Of a stretch of DNA of 64,000 nt, positions 8,070-16,255 are shown in pieces; the first letter of the stretch is position 1, and the number at the start of each line of letters is the position of its first letter. Origin of the DNA: Salinigranum marinum (lineage in GTDB: Archaea > Halobacteriota > Halobacteria > Halobacteriales > Haloferacaceae); contig NZ_CP100463.1 of assembly GCF_024228675.1 (NCBI RefSeq), positions 1 through 64,000 on the forward strand, given 5' to 3'. The position numbers were made by a program, and so were the translations under genes. A model generated the notes under the pieces. It saw nothing but the letters and a program-made list of their open reading frames with translations. It did no database searches and was not told the origin of the DNA.

Positions 8070-8789
8070 TCAGTACTCCTCCTCCACGAACCCCTTCGCG
8101 AGTTCGGCGGTCGCCCGCCGGAGCCGGTACGAGATCGTCGACCGGGGCAGGTCGAGTTCGTCCGCGAGCTCGTCGAGCGTCACCTCCCGTGGCGTCTCGA
8201 AGTAGCCGCGGTCGACGGCCAACTCCAGCGTCTCCCGCTGCTCGCTCCGGAGCGATCGCGACGACAGGAGACTGTGCCGCCAGCCGGTCGCGTCCTCGAG
8301 ATGTCCGAACTCGAACCCGATCCCGTCGGCGAGCTGTGCGCCGAGGGTGTCGTACACCATCCCGACCTTCTCGTCGCTCTGCATCAGGACCCGCCAGCGC
8401 GCCTGCTCGCCCCGACGGACGACCTCGAAGACGACGCCGCCGCTGAGGTACTGGGTCGCGATGAGCGGGACGGCGTCGCAGTAGGTGATCTCCGAGACGT
8501 GGGTGTAGACGATCCGGTGGCGGCTCCCCTCTTCGAGGAGGTCGTGCCGTCGCACGCCCCGGCAGTCGCGGGCGCTGACGGACTCGCGGTCGAGCGACTC
8601 GTCGAGCAACAACGGATCGAGCCGATCGAGCGCCTCGGGCTCGCCCGTGACCCGTTCGAGCTGCCAGAACTGGTCCGTGTCGAGACACGAGACGATCGCC
8701 TCCGAGCGGAGCGACTCCTCCTCGATGAACGCGTCCATGTAGCGATCGACGCCCCGAGAGTAGGTGAGAGAAAAGAGGAACTCGCGCAT
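8070..8789 (-). CDS. Bacterio-opsin-activator (Bat) type HTH regulator
   Basis: About 239 residues. The C-terminal 55 residues form the HTH_10 domain (RETLELAVDRGYFETPREVT, then LDELADELDLPRSTISYRLR), the DNA-binding part of Bat-like activators. The N-terminal part is the usual Bat-associated sensory region without a recognisable PAS or GAF signature. The start MREFLFSLTYSRG at 8789 follows family practice. It precedes the rhodanese gene on the same strand and may control it in response to redox or sulfur state, which is inference from context. Confidence 0.82.
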   Translation of the reverse strand: MREFLFSLTYSRGVDRYMDAFIEEESLRSEAIVSCLDTDQFWQLERVTGEPEALDRLDPLLLDESLDRESVSARDCRGVRRHDLLEEGSRHRIVYTHVSEITYCDAVPLIATQYLSGGVVFEVVRRGEQARWRVLMQSDEKVGMVYDTLGAQLADGIGFEFGHLEDATGWRHSLLSSRSLRSEQRETLELAVDRGYFETPREVTLDELADELDLPRSTISYRLRRATAELAKGFVEEEY

Positions 8790-9122
8790 TACACGTGCTT
8801 GGGCCGGACGGGAATAACGGTTTTCGATCGGCGTCGGTGACGAGCGCGTCGGCCGGGGCCGCTCGGTTCGGCGACGCGCGGCCCCGGGCGGGACGTATTG
8901 CGACCGAAACACTATACTGAATCCGCCCGCTCCGGCGTGCGAGCGACGCTCATGCCGGCGGCCGATCCGACAGGACACTCGAATCCCTCGGGTCGACACG
9001 CGGGGGTCGACGGCCGGAAACGGCCGAATATTCGTCTTCTTCGGCGGGAGCGCCCCGGCGACGGGTGCGACAGGCGACCGTGTCAGCGTTCGGTCGGGAT
9101 CGAGGAGACACCGGGAGATCGG
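8790..9122. other. Intergenic region between divergent genes
   Basis: No coding potential was found. It should hold the minus-strand promoter of the Bat-type regulator (an AT-rich patch around 8909-8918, CACTATACTG) and, at its right end, the upstream part of the promoter of the rhodanese-metallohydrolase gene. Confidence 0.5.
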
Positions 9123-9150
9123 TATTGGACACAGTGCGCAATATTTATTA
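9123..9150 (+). promoter_or_regulatory. Promoter with TATTG-N11-CAATA inverted repeat (site A)
   Basis: TATTG at 9123-9127 and CAATA at 9139-9143 form an inverted repeat with an 11-base spacer. It runs into the TATA-like ATATTTATTA (9141-9150), which lies about 25 bases before the GTG at 9172, so the transcript is probably leaderless. A further GCAATAT occurs at 9157-9163. The same repeat with the same spacing stands at 17791 and, in variant form, at 12312. Confidence 0.6.
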
Positions 9151-9171
9151 GTCTATGCAATATAGCTGAAA

Positions 9172-10368
9172 GTGACGATGGACCCAGACGACTTCCCGAC
9201 GCCGGACGTGACGGTCGACGACATCTCCGCGGCGGAGCTCAAGAGGCAGGTCGACGCGGGCGAGGACGTGACGATCCTCGACGCGCGGATGCAGAGCGAC
9301 TTCGAGGAGTGGCGCGTCGACGGCGACTCCGTCGAGATCGAGAACGTTCCGTACTACGAGTTCCTGGACGAGGTCGACGACGACCTCCTCGGCCGCGTCC
9401 CCGAGGGCGACCCGCTAGTCGTGCTCTGTGCGAAGGGGGGCGCCAGCGAGTACGTCGCCGGCGTGCTGAAGGAGGCGGGCCGCGACGTGGTCCACCTCGA
9501 CGAGGGGATGAACGGCTGGGCGCGGCTGTACGACCTGGTCGAGATTGAGGGATACGACGGCCCCGGTGCCGTCTACCAGTACCAGCGCCCCTCCTCGGGC
9601 TGCCTGGCGTACCTGGTCGTCGACGGCGACGAGGCCGCCGTCATCGACCCGCTTCGTGCCTTCACCGACCGCTACCTCGCCGACGCCGAGGCGATGGGTT
9701 CGACCCTCAAGTACGCCATCGACACGCACATCCACGCCGACCACATCAGCGGGGTCCGCGACCTCGACGACGAGGGCGTCAGGGGTGTCATCCCCGCGGC
9801 CGCCGTCGCCCGCGGCGTGACCTACGCCGACGTCCTCGAGACCGTCGACGACGGCGACGTGCTCTCGGTGGGCGACGTCGACGTCGAGGTCGTCGCCACG
9901 CCCGGCCACACGACCGGGATGACGTCCTACCTCGTCGGCGACAGCCTGCTGGCGACGGGTGACGGCCTCTTCATCGAGAGCGTCGCTCGGCCCGACCTCG
10001 AAGAGGGCGACGAGGGCGCGCCCGACGCGGCCCGGATGCTGTACGAGTCGCTTCAAGAGCGCGTGCTGACGCTCCCCGACGAGACGCTCGTCGCCGGCGC
10101 GCACTTCAGTGACGCCGCCGAGCCCGCCGAAGACGGAACCTACACCGCGCCGCTCGGCGACCTGGTGGCGCGGATGGACGCGCTGACGATGGACGAAGAC
10201 GACTTCGTCGAACTCGTCCTGTCCGACATGCCGCCACGGCCCGGCAACTACGAGGAGATCATCGCGACCAACCTCGGCCAGCGGACGGCGGGCGACGACG
10301 AGGCGTTCGAGCTCGAACTCGGCCCGAACAACTGCGCGGCCAGCCAGGAGTCGCTGGCCGGCGACTGA
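9172..10368 (+). CDS. Rhodanese fused to metallo-beta-lactamase-fold domain (persulfide dioxygenase-like)
   Basis: A 398-residue fusion. Residues about 15-125 form a rhodanese domain with Cys86 in VVLCAKGGAS; residues about 135-390 form a metallo-beta-lactamase domain with THIHADH (H186, H188, D190, H191), TPGHTTG and GDGLF motifs. Enzymes of this type couple persulfide or thiosulfate handling to ETHE1-like oxidation of persulfide to sulfite, in the cytoplasm. Here the rhodanese is N-terminal, reversed relative to some bacterial fusions. Start is GTG 9172 or ATG 9178; both suit a leaderless message. Sulfite produced would be a substrate for the TauE-like exporter 2.2 kb downstream. Confidence 0.85.
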   Translation: MTMDPDDFPTPDVTVDDISAAELKRQVDAGEDVTILDARMQSDFEEWRVDGDSVEIENVPYYEFLDEVDDDLLGRVPEGDPLVVLCAKGGASEYVAGVLKEAGRDVVHLDEGMNGWARLYDLVEIEGYDGPGAVYQYQRPSSGCLAYLVVDGDEAAVIDPLRAFTDRYLADAEAMGSTLKYAIDTHIHADHISGVRDLDDEGVRGVIPAAAVARGVTYADVLETVDDGDVLSVGDVDVEVVATPGHTTGMTSYLVGDSLLATGDGLFIESVARPDLEEGDEGAPDAARMLYESLQERVLTLPDETLVAGAHFSDAAEPAEDGTYTAPLGDLVARMDALTMDEDDFVELVLSDMPPRPGNYEEIIATNLGQRTAGDDEAFELELGPNNCAASQESLAGD

Positions 10369-10533
10369 GCGGGCGACTAAACGCCCGACCGACTCGCGGT
10401 TCGCGGGTTTTCCTGACACCTCCGTGAGTAACCGCCCGACTGCAGTGCATCTCAGGTCTGTCACGGTCGATCGCGCTGGTTGTCCTGCGGCAACTGAACC
10501 CGTATGCCGTTCCACCGGCTAGCCGTGACCGTC

Positions 10534-10776
10534 ATGGACGGGTCAGCCCTGCTCTCCCGACTTCGCTCGGCACGCATCGACCGGCACCTCGCGCTCGCCG
10601 CGGCGGTGGCCGTCACGTTCGCGACGGCCGCCGTGGTGTACGGTGTCCTCCACGACGACGTCGTCACCGCCATCTCGGCGCTGCCGTTCGTGCCCGCGGC
10701 GCTGTTGCTCATCGGGATCGGCCTCTCGTTCGACCGCTCAGACGAGCGACAGTCCGGCCCCGGCGGGGCTGGCTAA
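10534..10776 (+). CDS. Small two-helix membrane protein
   Basis: An 80-residue protein (MDGSALLSRLRSARIDRHLA) with a basic head, two hydrophobic segments (LALAAAVAVTFATAAVVYGV and LPFVPAALLLIGIGLSF) and a short polar tail. An upstream in-frame ATG at 10504 would lengthen it by ten residues. No family recognised. It lies 165 bases downstream of the rhodanese-metallohydrolase gene and could be in its transcript. Confidence 0.5.
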   Translation: MDGSALLSRLRSARIDRHLALAAAVAVTFATAAVVYGVLHDDVVTAISALPFVPAALLLIGIGLSFDRSDERQSGPGGAG

Positions 10777-10845
10777 CCCGGGCACCCACCGACACCGACG
10801 AGCCGCGACCGACAGACGACCACCCCTCGAACGACGGTACACCAC

Positions 10846-11682
10846 ATGAACGAAGACGGAGTTCAGGCACTGCTCGACCAGGAAACGCTCGTGAACCGTA
10901 TCGACCGCGGGGCGATGCCCGACTGGGTCGAATCGCACTGGCGAACCTTCAGCGAGGGCCTCACGGGCACGCGGAACGGCACGCCGTTTCCGTGTTTCTT
11001 CGGGGCCGAGTCGGTCAGGGAGGGCGATCCCCTGTACACGTTCGTCCCGTCGACGACCGACAAGGATGCCCTGCTCGGCCTCCGCGACGCCCTCCGCGAG
11101 TATCTCGGCGTCTGGGCCGACCACAGCGGGCGGGCGTCGCTCGTCGTCTTCTTCAGGCCGCCGGACGAACCGCTGTCCGAATCGGCGTACCACGAGACGC
11201 TGTGGCACGTCCTGCAGTTCCTCCACGTCCACGACCCCGAGCCGTGGCCCGACGACGTCCCGACCCGTCCCGACGACCCGTACTGGGAGTTCTCCTTCGG
11301 CGGCGAACCGATGTTCCCCACGTGTCGAGCGCCCTTCTACGACGACCGCAAGAGCCGGTACTGTCCCATCGGGCTGGAGATCACGTTCCAGCCGCGCGCG
11401 CTGTTCGAGGCGCTCGGCGTCACCGCCGACACCGAGGCCGGACAGCACGCGCGCGACGTGATTCAGGACCGACTCACGGAGTACGACGGGGTCTGCCCGC
11501 ACGCTGACCTCGGCGACTACGGTGTCGAGGCCGATCGCGAGTGGACGCAGTACCTGTTCGAGTCGGATCCCGCGCAGTCGCCCGACGAGTGTCCGCTTCG
11601 GGTGACGCGCGACCACCCGAAGGTCGGTCCGGCGGTCGATCCTGGCATCGCCGTCGACGGTCGTGAAAACCAGCTCTGGTAA
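10846..11682 (+). CDS. YqcI/YcgG family protein
   Basis: A 278-residue soluble protein matching the YqcI/YcgG family by its FPCFFGAESVREGDPLYTFV opening block, the W-x-x-x-x-W positions and the C-terminal FYDDRKSRYCPIGLEITFQP, then RALFEALG segment. The family occurs widely in bacteria and haloarchaea and has no established biochemical role. Several conserved Cys and His residues (PTCRAP, YCPIG, VCPHADLGDYG) would suit metal or redox binding, which is inference. Its placement next to sulfur genes may be meaningful or chance. Confidence 0.72.
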   Translation: MNEDGVQALLDQETLVNRIDRGAMPDWVESHWRTFSEGLTGTRNGTPFPCFFGAESVREGDPLYTFVPSTTDKDALLGLRDALREYLGVWADHSGRASLVVFFRPPDEPLSESAYHETLWHVLQFLHVHDPEPWPDDVPTRPDDPYWEFSFGGEPMFPTCRAPFYDDRKSRYCPIGLEITFQPRALFEALGVTADTEAGQHARDVIQDRLTEYDGVCPHADLGDYGVEADREWTQYLFESDPAQSPDECPLRVTRDHPKVGPAVDPGIAVDGRENQLW

Positions 11683-11707
11683 AACCCTCAGTGACTGGAC
11701 GGAACAG

Positions 11708-11725
11708 CCCGCTGAATACAGCGGG
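11708..11725 (+). terminator. Perfect hairpin after the YqcI/YcgG gene
   Basis: CCCGCTG-AATA-CAGCGGG forms a 7-bp perfect stem with a 4-base loop 25 bases after the stop at 11682. No T-run follows, so it may stabilise the 3' end rather than terminate by itself. Confidence 0.4.
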
Positions 11726-12303
11726 TGATTACAGCACACCGGTACCGAGGGAGCACGAATCGAGCAGTGATCGGATCGCTCGAAGTGACGAACACGGTGG
11801 GTTCGGTACGGTCGCTCGACCCGATCACCGGTTGCGGATCTCGAGACGGCGTGAAGAACAACACTGCCGGGGTCGCCGCGTCCTCTTGCTGTTCCGTCGC
11901 CCGACTGTTCCGTCGTACTCGGCTGCGTCTGGCCGACCCGTTCCACCATCGTGAAGGCGGTCCCGGGCGAGCGGCGTACGTCGTCGTTCCGGAGCGCCGA
12001 GACGAGGCCGAACGGGCCGACCACCCTGTCGGTGGCCCCGGCGACCGCGACGTCCGGACCCGGTCTGTCTAGACAGACGCCGACGGACGAGTAGGCTCCC
12101 AGTGTATGTGTGATTGGTGCAAGACAACCCCGGCGTACTCGACGCCTCGTCACGCGTGATCGAGCCCACGAACCACGCACACACGGCGGCAGCGCCGTTC
12201 TCGGCTCGCCCGAGTGGGACGGGCACGCCGCAGTCGGTGTCTCGAGTCGTGTGACGGGACCAAACCCACTCATAACGTATGGATCACCATCGGTCGGTTA
12301 GCG
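11726..12303. other. Long intergenic region with a perfect 16-bp palindrome
   Basis: No convincing gene is present: the open frames here are Arg/Ser/Pro-rich shadows. GTCTGTCTAGACAGAC at 12063-12078 is a perfect palindrome and could bind a dimeric regulator. The right end passes into the DUF7512 promoter. Confidence 0.4.
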
Positions 12304-12337
12304 GAATATAGTATTGTACGAAGAACCCAAAACCGTT
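12304..12337 (+). promoter_or_regulatory. Promoter with variant inverted repeat (site B)
   Basis: A TATA-like GAATATAG (12304-12311) sits about 30 bases before the ATG at 12338. Between them TATTG (12312-12316), an 11-base spacer and CAAAA (12328-12332) give a one-mismatch version of the repeat at 9123 and 17791. A protein bound here would block the transcription start. Confidence 0.5.
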
Positions 12338-12412
12338 ATGACCGTGCCCAGTGTAGTGGTTCCTGTGCAAGAATCCGCAATGAGTGCAATATCGCAACGA
12401 GGTGAGTGGTGA
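12338..12412 (+). CDS. Predicted 24-residue leader peptide upstream of DUF7512
   Basis: This ORF begins with MTVPSVVVPVQESAM and ends SAISQRGEW. It is placed exactly where a leaderless transcript from the TATA box at 12304 would start, and its TGA shares its last base with the ATG of the next gene (TGATG). It has no recognisable domain. Its likely role is to deliver ribosomes to the downstream start by termination-reinitiation, possibly as a control point. Seen: position, overlap, promoter spacing. Inferred: translation and function. Confidence 0.45.
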   Translation: MTVPSVVVPVQESAMSAISQRGEW

Positions 12413-12561
12413 TGTTCGGCATCGAAACTCTCTCGGGAAACGCGTTGGCGGCCGCGCTCGTCGGCCTCGTCCTCGTAGAGGCGGCAATCCTCTACGTCGG
12501 CTACGGTGCGCTCGAACAGCTCGTCGGGAAGTACGTCGTCAGAATGCTTCGGGGTGAGTGA
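12412..12561 (+). CDS. DUF7512-like 49-residue membrane protein
   Basis: The sequence starts MFGIETLSGNALAAALVGL and contains one long hydrophobic segment followed by an amphipathic end with L-E-Q-L-V-G-K. In haloarchaea this small family regularly precedes TauE/SafE-type exporters, as here, where the exporter starts two bases after the stop. It may be a small subunit or stabiliser of the exporter. The start overlaps the upstream leader stop by one base. Confidence 0.7.
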   Translation: MFGIETLSGNALAAALVGLVLVEAAILYVGYGALEQLVGKYVVRMLRGE

Positions 12562-12563
12562 CG

Positions 12564-13619
12564 ATGGCGATGGAGTTCATGGGTGTGAGCGTCGCCCTGC
12601 TCGCGATGTTCAGCGGGTTCGGCCTCCTCATCGGGATCCTCTTCGGGTTCTTCGGCATGGGCGGGTCGTTCCTCGTCACCCCGGCGCTGTTGGTGATGGG
12701 GTACGAGCCGAACGTGGCGGTCGGGTCGGGCCTGGCGTTCGTCTTCGGGACGAGCGTCATCGCGACGCTGAAACACCGCGACCTCGGGCAGGTCGACTAC
12801 AAGCTCGGCGTCTCGATGATCGTCGGGACGACGCTCGGCATCGAGGTGGGCAAGATCGGGCTGGAGTACCTCCAGCACATCGGGCTCGCCGACAGCGTCG
12901 TGAGCGTCGCCTACGTCGTGCTCCTGGGCGGGATCGGTGTCTTCGTCACGCGCGAGGCGCTCCGTGGCGGCAGTGGTGGCATCAGCCACGACGTCGACGA
13001 GAGCGACGACGCGGACGAGGGACTCGACGCCGACGACATCCCCGACATCGCGAAGAAGATCCAGTCGTACCACATCCCGCCAATGCTCTCGCTCCGCGGC
13101 GGCATCACCGTCTCGCTGTGGATGGTGCTGATCGTCGCGTTTCTCACCGGCTTGCTGTCGGGCTTCCTCGGCGTCGGCGGCGGCTTCATCCGGATGCCGG
13201 CGCTGTTCTACGCCATCGGCGTCCCCGTCCCCGTCGCCGTCGGGACCGACCTCTTCGAGATCGTCTTCTCGGGCGGGATCGGCTCGTTCCTCTACGCGCA
13301 GTCGGGCGCGGTCGACCTCTCGATCGTCGCCCCCCTGCTCGCCGGGAGCGCGCTCGGTGCGCGCCTCGGGGCCGCCGCGACCGGCCTCGTCGACGAGGAC
13401 GGCATCAAGATCTACTTCGGCGTGATGCTCCTCCTGGGCGCGTTCGCGGTCGCCATCCGCCAGGTGGGTAACTTCCTGGGGATCGACGTGCTCAACACGG
13501 TGAGCCTGATCGTCATCCTCGGCGCGGCCCTCCTCGTGAGCGGGGCCGTCGTCCTCAGCAGTATCCGCGAACTCCGCGCCGAGACCGAGGAGACGCCGGT
13601 TCGGTCGACCGCCGACTGA
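12564..13619 (+). CDS. TauE/SafE-family sulfite/organosulfur exporter
   Basis: A 351-residue membrane protein with two repeated halves of about four helices each, separated by an Asp-rich cytoplasmic loop (HDVDESDDADEGLDADDIPD). Each half has the family's Gly-rich signature (GFFGMGGSFLVTP and GFLGVGGGFIRMP), the second about 180 residues after the first. Members export sulfite, sulfoacetate or related anions. With the rhodanese-metallohydrolase upstream, export of sulfite made from persulfide is a reasonable proposal. It is cotranscribed with the DUF7512 protein (two-base gap); a GTG at 12558 is an alternative start. Confidence 0.88.
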   Translation: MAMEFMGVSVALLAMFSGFGLLIGILFGFFGMGGSFLVTPALLVMGYEPNVAVGSGLAFVFGTSVIATLKHRDLGQVDYKLGVSMIVGTTLGIEVGKIGLEYLQHIGLADSVVSVAYVVLLGGIGVFVTREALRGGSGGISHDVDESDDADEGLDADDIPDIAKKIQSYHIPPMLSLRGGITVSLWMVLIVAFLTGLLSGFLGVGGGFIRMPALFYAIGVPVPVAVGTDLFEIVFSGGIGSFLYAQSGAVDLSIVAPLLAGSALGARLGAAATGLVDEDGIKIYFGVMLLLGAFAVAIRQVGNFLGIDVLNTVSLIVILGAALLVSGAVVLSSIRELRAETEETPVRSTAD

Positions 13620-13683
13620 CCGCTGACGCGGGGCTCTCGACGGTCCATGCGTCGACGCGGGGGCGAATCGGACGCGGTGGCTC

Positions 13684-14139
13684 TTATTCTCGGTCCGTGA
13701 CCGGGCCCCGGATGGTCGTGACGGGGATCGGTGACCGCCGGACCAGCGACTCGGCGACGCTCCCCAGGAGGAACTCTCCGAGGTGAGAGCGGCCGTGGGT
13801 CCCGACCACGAGCAGGTCGGCACCGTACTCCTCGGCGGCCTCGACGACCATCTCGGCGACGGGCCCGACCGCGACGCCCGTCTGGAGCGACACGTCGGAC
13901 GCGTCGGCGATGGCCCCCGCGTCCGCGAACAGCTCCCGCGCGTGGTCGCGTCGGTCGTCGAGCCACTCCTCCCACTCGCCCGGGTGGTCGCCCCAGCCGA
14001 TCGCGGCGGTCGCGTCGGTCCGCTGGTCGACCACGTAGAGGGCCGTGACGGTGCCGGAGCCGAACTCCGCACAGGCGTACCGCAACGCCTCCTCGGAGAG
14101 CCGCGAGCCGTCGAACGGGACCAGGACGTGCGTGGGCAT
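13684..14139 (-). CDS. Universal stress protein, single UspA domain
   Basis: A 151-residue UspA-fold protein opening MPTHVLVPFDGSRLSEEALR. The ATP-binding signature G-x2-G-x9-G-S is visible in VVGTHGRSHLGEFLLGSVAE. Such proteins bind ATP and support stress tolerance. It is the convergent neighbour of the TauE gene, 64 bases away. A second, tandem-domain Usp lies at 17840, so this respiratory block carries two. Confidence 0.9.
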   Translation of the reverse strand: MPTHVLVPFDGSRLSEEALRYACAEFGSGTVTALYVVDQRTDATAAIGWGDHPGEWEEWLDDRRDHARELFADAGAIADASDVSLQTGVAVGPVAEMVVEAAEEYGADLLVVGTHGRSHLGEFLLGSVAESLVRRSPIPVTTIRGPVTDRE

Positions 14140-14167
14140 GAGAGGAGATACAGCGGCGGGCGTCTTA

Positions 14168-14895
14168 TCACATATGTCTGATATGAAGACGGTCAGCGTC
14201 GGCCGAGGGTGGCGACGGCAACGGGGTCGTCCGGCGCGGTGGCCCCATCGCGTGGGCGCAGCCCGCGCTCCAGAGCGCGAGCAGACCGAAGCCGGCGATG
14301 GTGACGCCGGCGAACTGGTTCACCCGACGCAGGTGTGACGGCGCGAGGCGTCCCCGGAAGCGGTCGACGACGGCGGCCAGACAGAGCCACCAGAACGCGG
14401 TGCCGGCGAACACGCCGACGACGAGCACGGCGACGTCCAGATACGCCCCCGTGAGGCCGACACCCAGCGCCGCGAACACGCCGACGAACGCCAAGATGGT
14501 CACCGGGTTGGCGAGGGTCAACAGGAACGTCGACGCGGAGTCGCCGAGGAGGCTCCGTCGCTCGTCTCCGGCGTCGTCCGCCTCCGCCGGGGGGGCCGGA
14601 ACGTCCGTAGCCCGATCAGCAACAGGAGGAGGCCGCCGCCGACGCGGATGCCGGCAGCGGCGTCGAGCAGGACGGCAGAGAGCGCGGTGAGACCGAAGCC
14701 GGCGACCGCACCGTAGACGGCGTCGGCCGAGGCGGCACCGAGGCCGCTGACGAAGCCGGCGCGTCTGCCCCGCTCCAGCGTCCGCTGGACGCACAGGACG
14801 CCGATCGGACCGACGGAGGCCGCGATCGAGGATCCGAAGAGGACGCCGCGGACGAGGAGTTCGGTCGTCGAGAGAGACAGGAGACAGCACTTCAC
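14168..14895 (-). pseudogene. LysE-family exporter gene with a one-base frameshift
   Basis: The first half, from the GTG at 14895, reads as a LysE-family N-terminus (VLFGSSIAASVGPIGVLCVQ, then SADAVYGAVAGFGLT) to LLIGLRTFR. The frame is then lost at a seven-base G/C run (plus strand 14589-14595). The other frame carries the expected rest: LLGDSASTFLLTLANPVTIL, then further helices to a stop at 14168. An eighth C in the run restores one protein of about 240 residues. LysE proteins export amino acids or small organic cations. Whether the gene is broken, phase-variable or mis-sequenced cannot be told from here. Confidence 0.75.
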
Positions 14896-14976
14896 GGGCG
14901 GAGTACCGCGCCGCCGGGGCAAAACCGTTCCTCGGTGCGAACGGGCGTCAGCCAGGTCGACCACGGACCCCGTGGC

Positions 14977-15252
14977 TCAGGAGCCGTCGTCGGCCGCCGC
15001 CAGTCGAGCGCCGACGTGGCGGTCGAGGTTGTAAAAGAGCACGGCGACCGTCAGGAGCGTCGTCGCGAAGAAGACGACGAACTGCGGCGGGCCGCTCGTC
15101 GACCCCGCGAGCGCCGCGCCGGCGAACCCGACCAGCGTGAGTTCGACCCAGGTGACGACGATCCGCGAGAGGAGGCGCGTGCGTCCCCGCGACGCCGTCG
15201 TCGTCCCGGACGACGCCTCCGCCGGATCGTGGCTCGTCTCGTCGTGGCTCAT
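14977..15252 (-). CDS. Small two-helix membrane protein of the cydAB operon
   Basis: A 91-residue protein with a hydrophilic Asp/Ser/Thr-rich head and two hydrophobic segments (VVTWVELTLVGFAGAALAG and FVVFFATTLLTVAVLFYNL). It starts one base after the cydB stop, so it is the third gene of the bd-oxidase operon. By position it could do for this oxidase what the small subunits CydX or CydS do in bacteria, but those are single-helix proteins and there is no sequence likeness to claim. Confidence 0.65.
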   Translation of the reverse strand: MSHDETSHDPAEASSGTTTASRGRTRLLSRIVVTWVELTLVGFAGAALAGSTSGPPQFVVFFATTLLTVAVLFYNLDRHVGARLAAADDGS

Positions 15253-15253
15253 C

Positions 15254-16255
15254 TCAGTACGACTCCGTCGGCTCGACGGGCCCGCTGAACGCGTTGTAGA
15301 GGACCGCGAAGTAGGTCAGGACCAGCGGGAGCAACAGCGCGGCCCCGACCGACATGATGTTGAGCGGGAACGTCGAGACGATCGCGTCGTCGACCGAGAG
15401 CGACGCGCCGGGGTCGACGACCGGGAACAACAACAGCGCGACGACCGCGACGAGGCCGTACGTCAGGAGGGCGCTCGCGACGAGCGCGAGGAGGTCCTGG
15501 TCGCTCCGGAGCGCGACGACGTAGCCGACCGCGAGGGCGACCGAGAGCCCGACGAGCGCGAACACCGGCACGGTCACGAGGGCCGCCGCGAGCGCCGGGG
15601 TCGACAGCGCGAGCGCACCGAGCGACGCGACGACCGCGAGGAGATACCCCACGACGGCGCGCTCGCCGTACCGCCGGACGTCGGCCCGGAGTTCGCCGCG
15701 CGTCTTCAGCCGCACGAACGCGACGCCGGAGACGACCGTGAGCGCGACGACGGCGACCCCGACGACGAGTCCGGCGGCAGTGACGAGCGCGCCGGTGCCC
15801 GTCAGCCAGTTCGCGACGAACACGCCGAGGAGGAAGGGGGCGAGCACACTCCCGGCGACGAACGCCCGCCCCCACCAGCGCTGCCACGCGGGGTCGTGGC
15901 GCTGTTCGTACATCTCGGGGGCCAGCCCCCGGAGGATGAGCGCGCCGAGCACGCCGAACAACAGCAGGTAGTTGCGGCTGAAGAGGTTGGCGTACACCGC
16001 CGGAAAAGCGGCGAACAGCGCGCCGCCGAAGACGACGAGCCACACCTCGTTGCCATCCCAGAACGGCCCGATCGCCGCCAGGATGGTCTCGCGTTCCGCG
16101 GGGTCGTCGCGGGTCCAAAACAGCGCCCCCGCCCCGAAGTCGAAGCCGTCGAGAAAGAGGAACGTCCCGAGCATAAAAAAGACGAGCGCGAACCAGAGGT
16201 CGGGGAGGGGGAGGCCGAACAGCGGCTCCGACGCGAACGTCCCGTACTCAGTCAT
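15254..16255 (-). CDS. cydB: Cytochrome bd-type ubiquinol oxidase subunit II
   Basis: A 333-residue subunit II with about nine helices. The family N-terminal motifs are present: LWFALVFFMLGTFLFLDGFD (with FDFG) and FWDGNEVWLVVFGGALFAAF. CydB pairs with CydA in the cell membrane to form the quinol oxidase that reduces O2 with high affinity without pumping protons. The ATG at 16255 lies inside the end of cydA (8-base overlap), giving tight coupling. Length and motifs are normal. Confidence 0.93.
   Translation of the reverse strand: MTEYGTFASEPLFGLPLPDLWFALVFFMLGTFLFLDGFDFGAGALFWTRDDPAERETILAAIGPFWDGNEVWLVVFGGALFAAFPAVYANLFSRNYLLLFGVLGALILRGLAPEMYEQRHDPAWQRWWGRAFVAGSVLAPFLLGVFVANWLTGTGALVTAAGLVVGVAVVALTVVSGVAFVRLKTRGELRADVRRYGERAVVGYLLAVVASLGALALSTPALAAALVTVPVFALVGLSVALAVGYVVALRSDQDLLALVASALLTYGLVAVVALLLFPVVDPGASLSVDDAIVSTFPLNIMSVGAALLLPLVLTYFAVLYNAFSGPVEPTESY

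Noticed and set aside
9415-10515. Minus-strand frame of 366 codons opposite the rhodanese-metallohydrolase gene
   Set aside because: Antisense to a gene with complete active sites; no recognisable domain of its own.
11691-12072. Short plus-strand frames after the YqcI/YcgG gene
   Set aside because: Arg/Ser-rich, no ribosome site or TATA box, no domain.
10738-12273. Minus-strand frame of 511 codons over the YqcI/YcgG gene and the following gap
   Set aside because: Mostly antisense to YqcI/YcgG; the part in the gap has no family-like sequence and no plausible start.
12501-14171. Minus-strand frame of 556 codons over the TauE exporter and Usp gene
   Set aside because: Runs antisense to tauE and alternates composition at gene borders, as shadows do.
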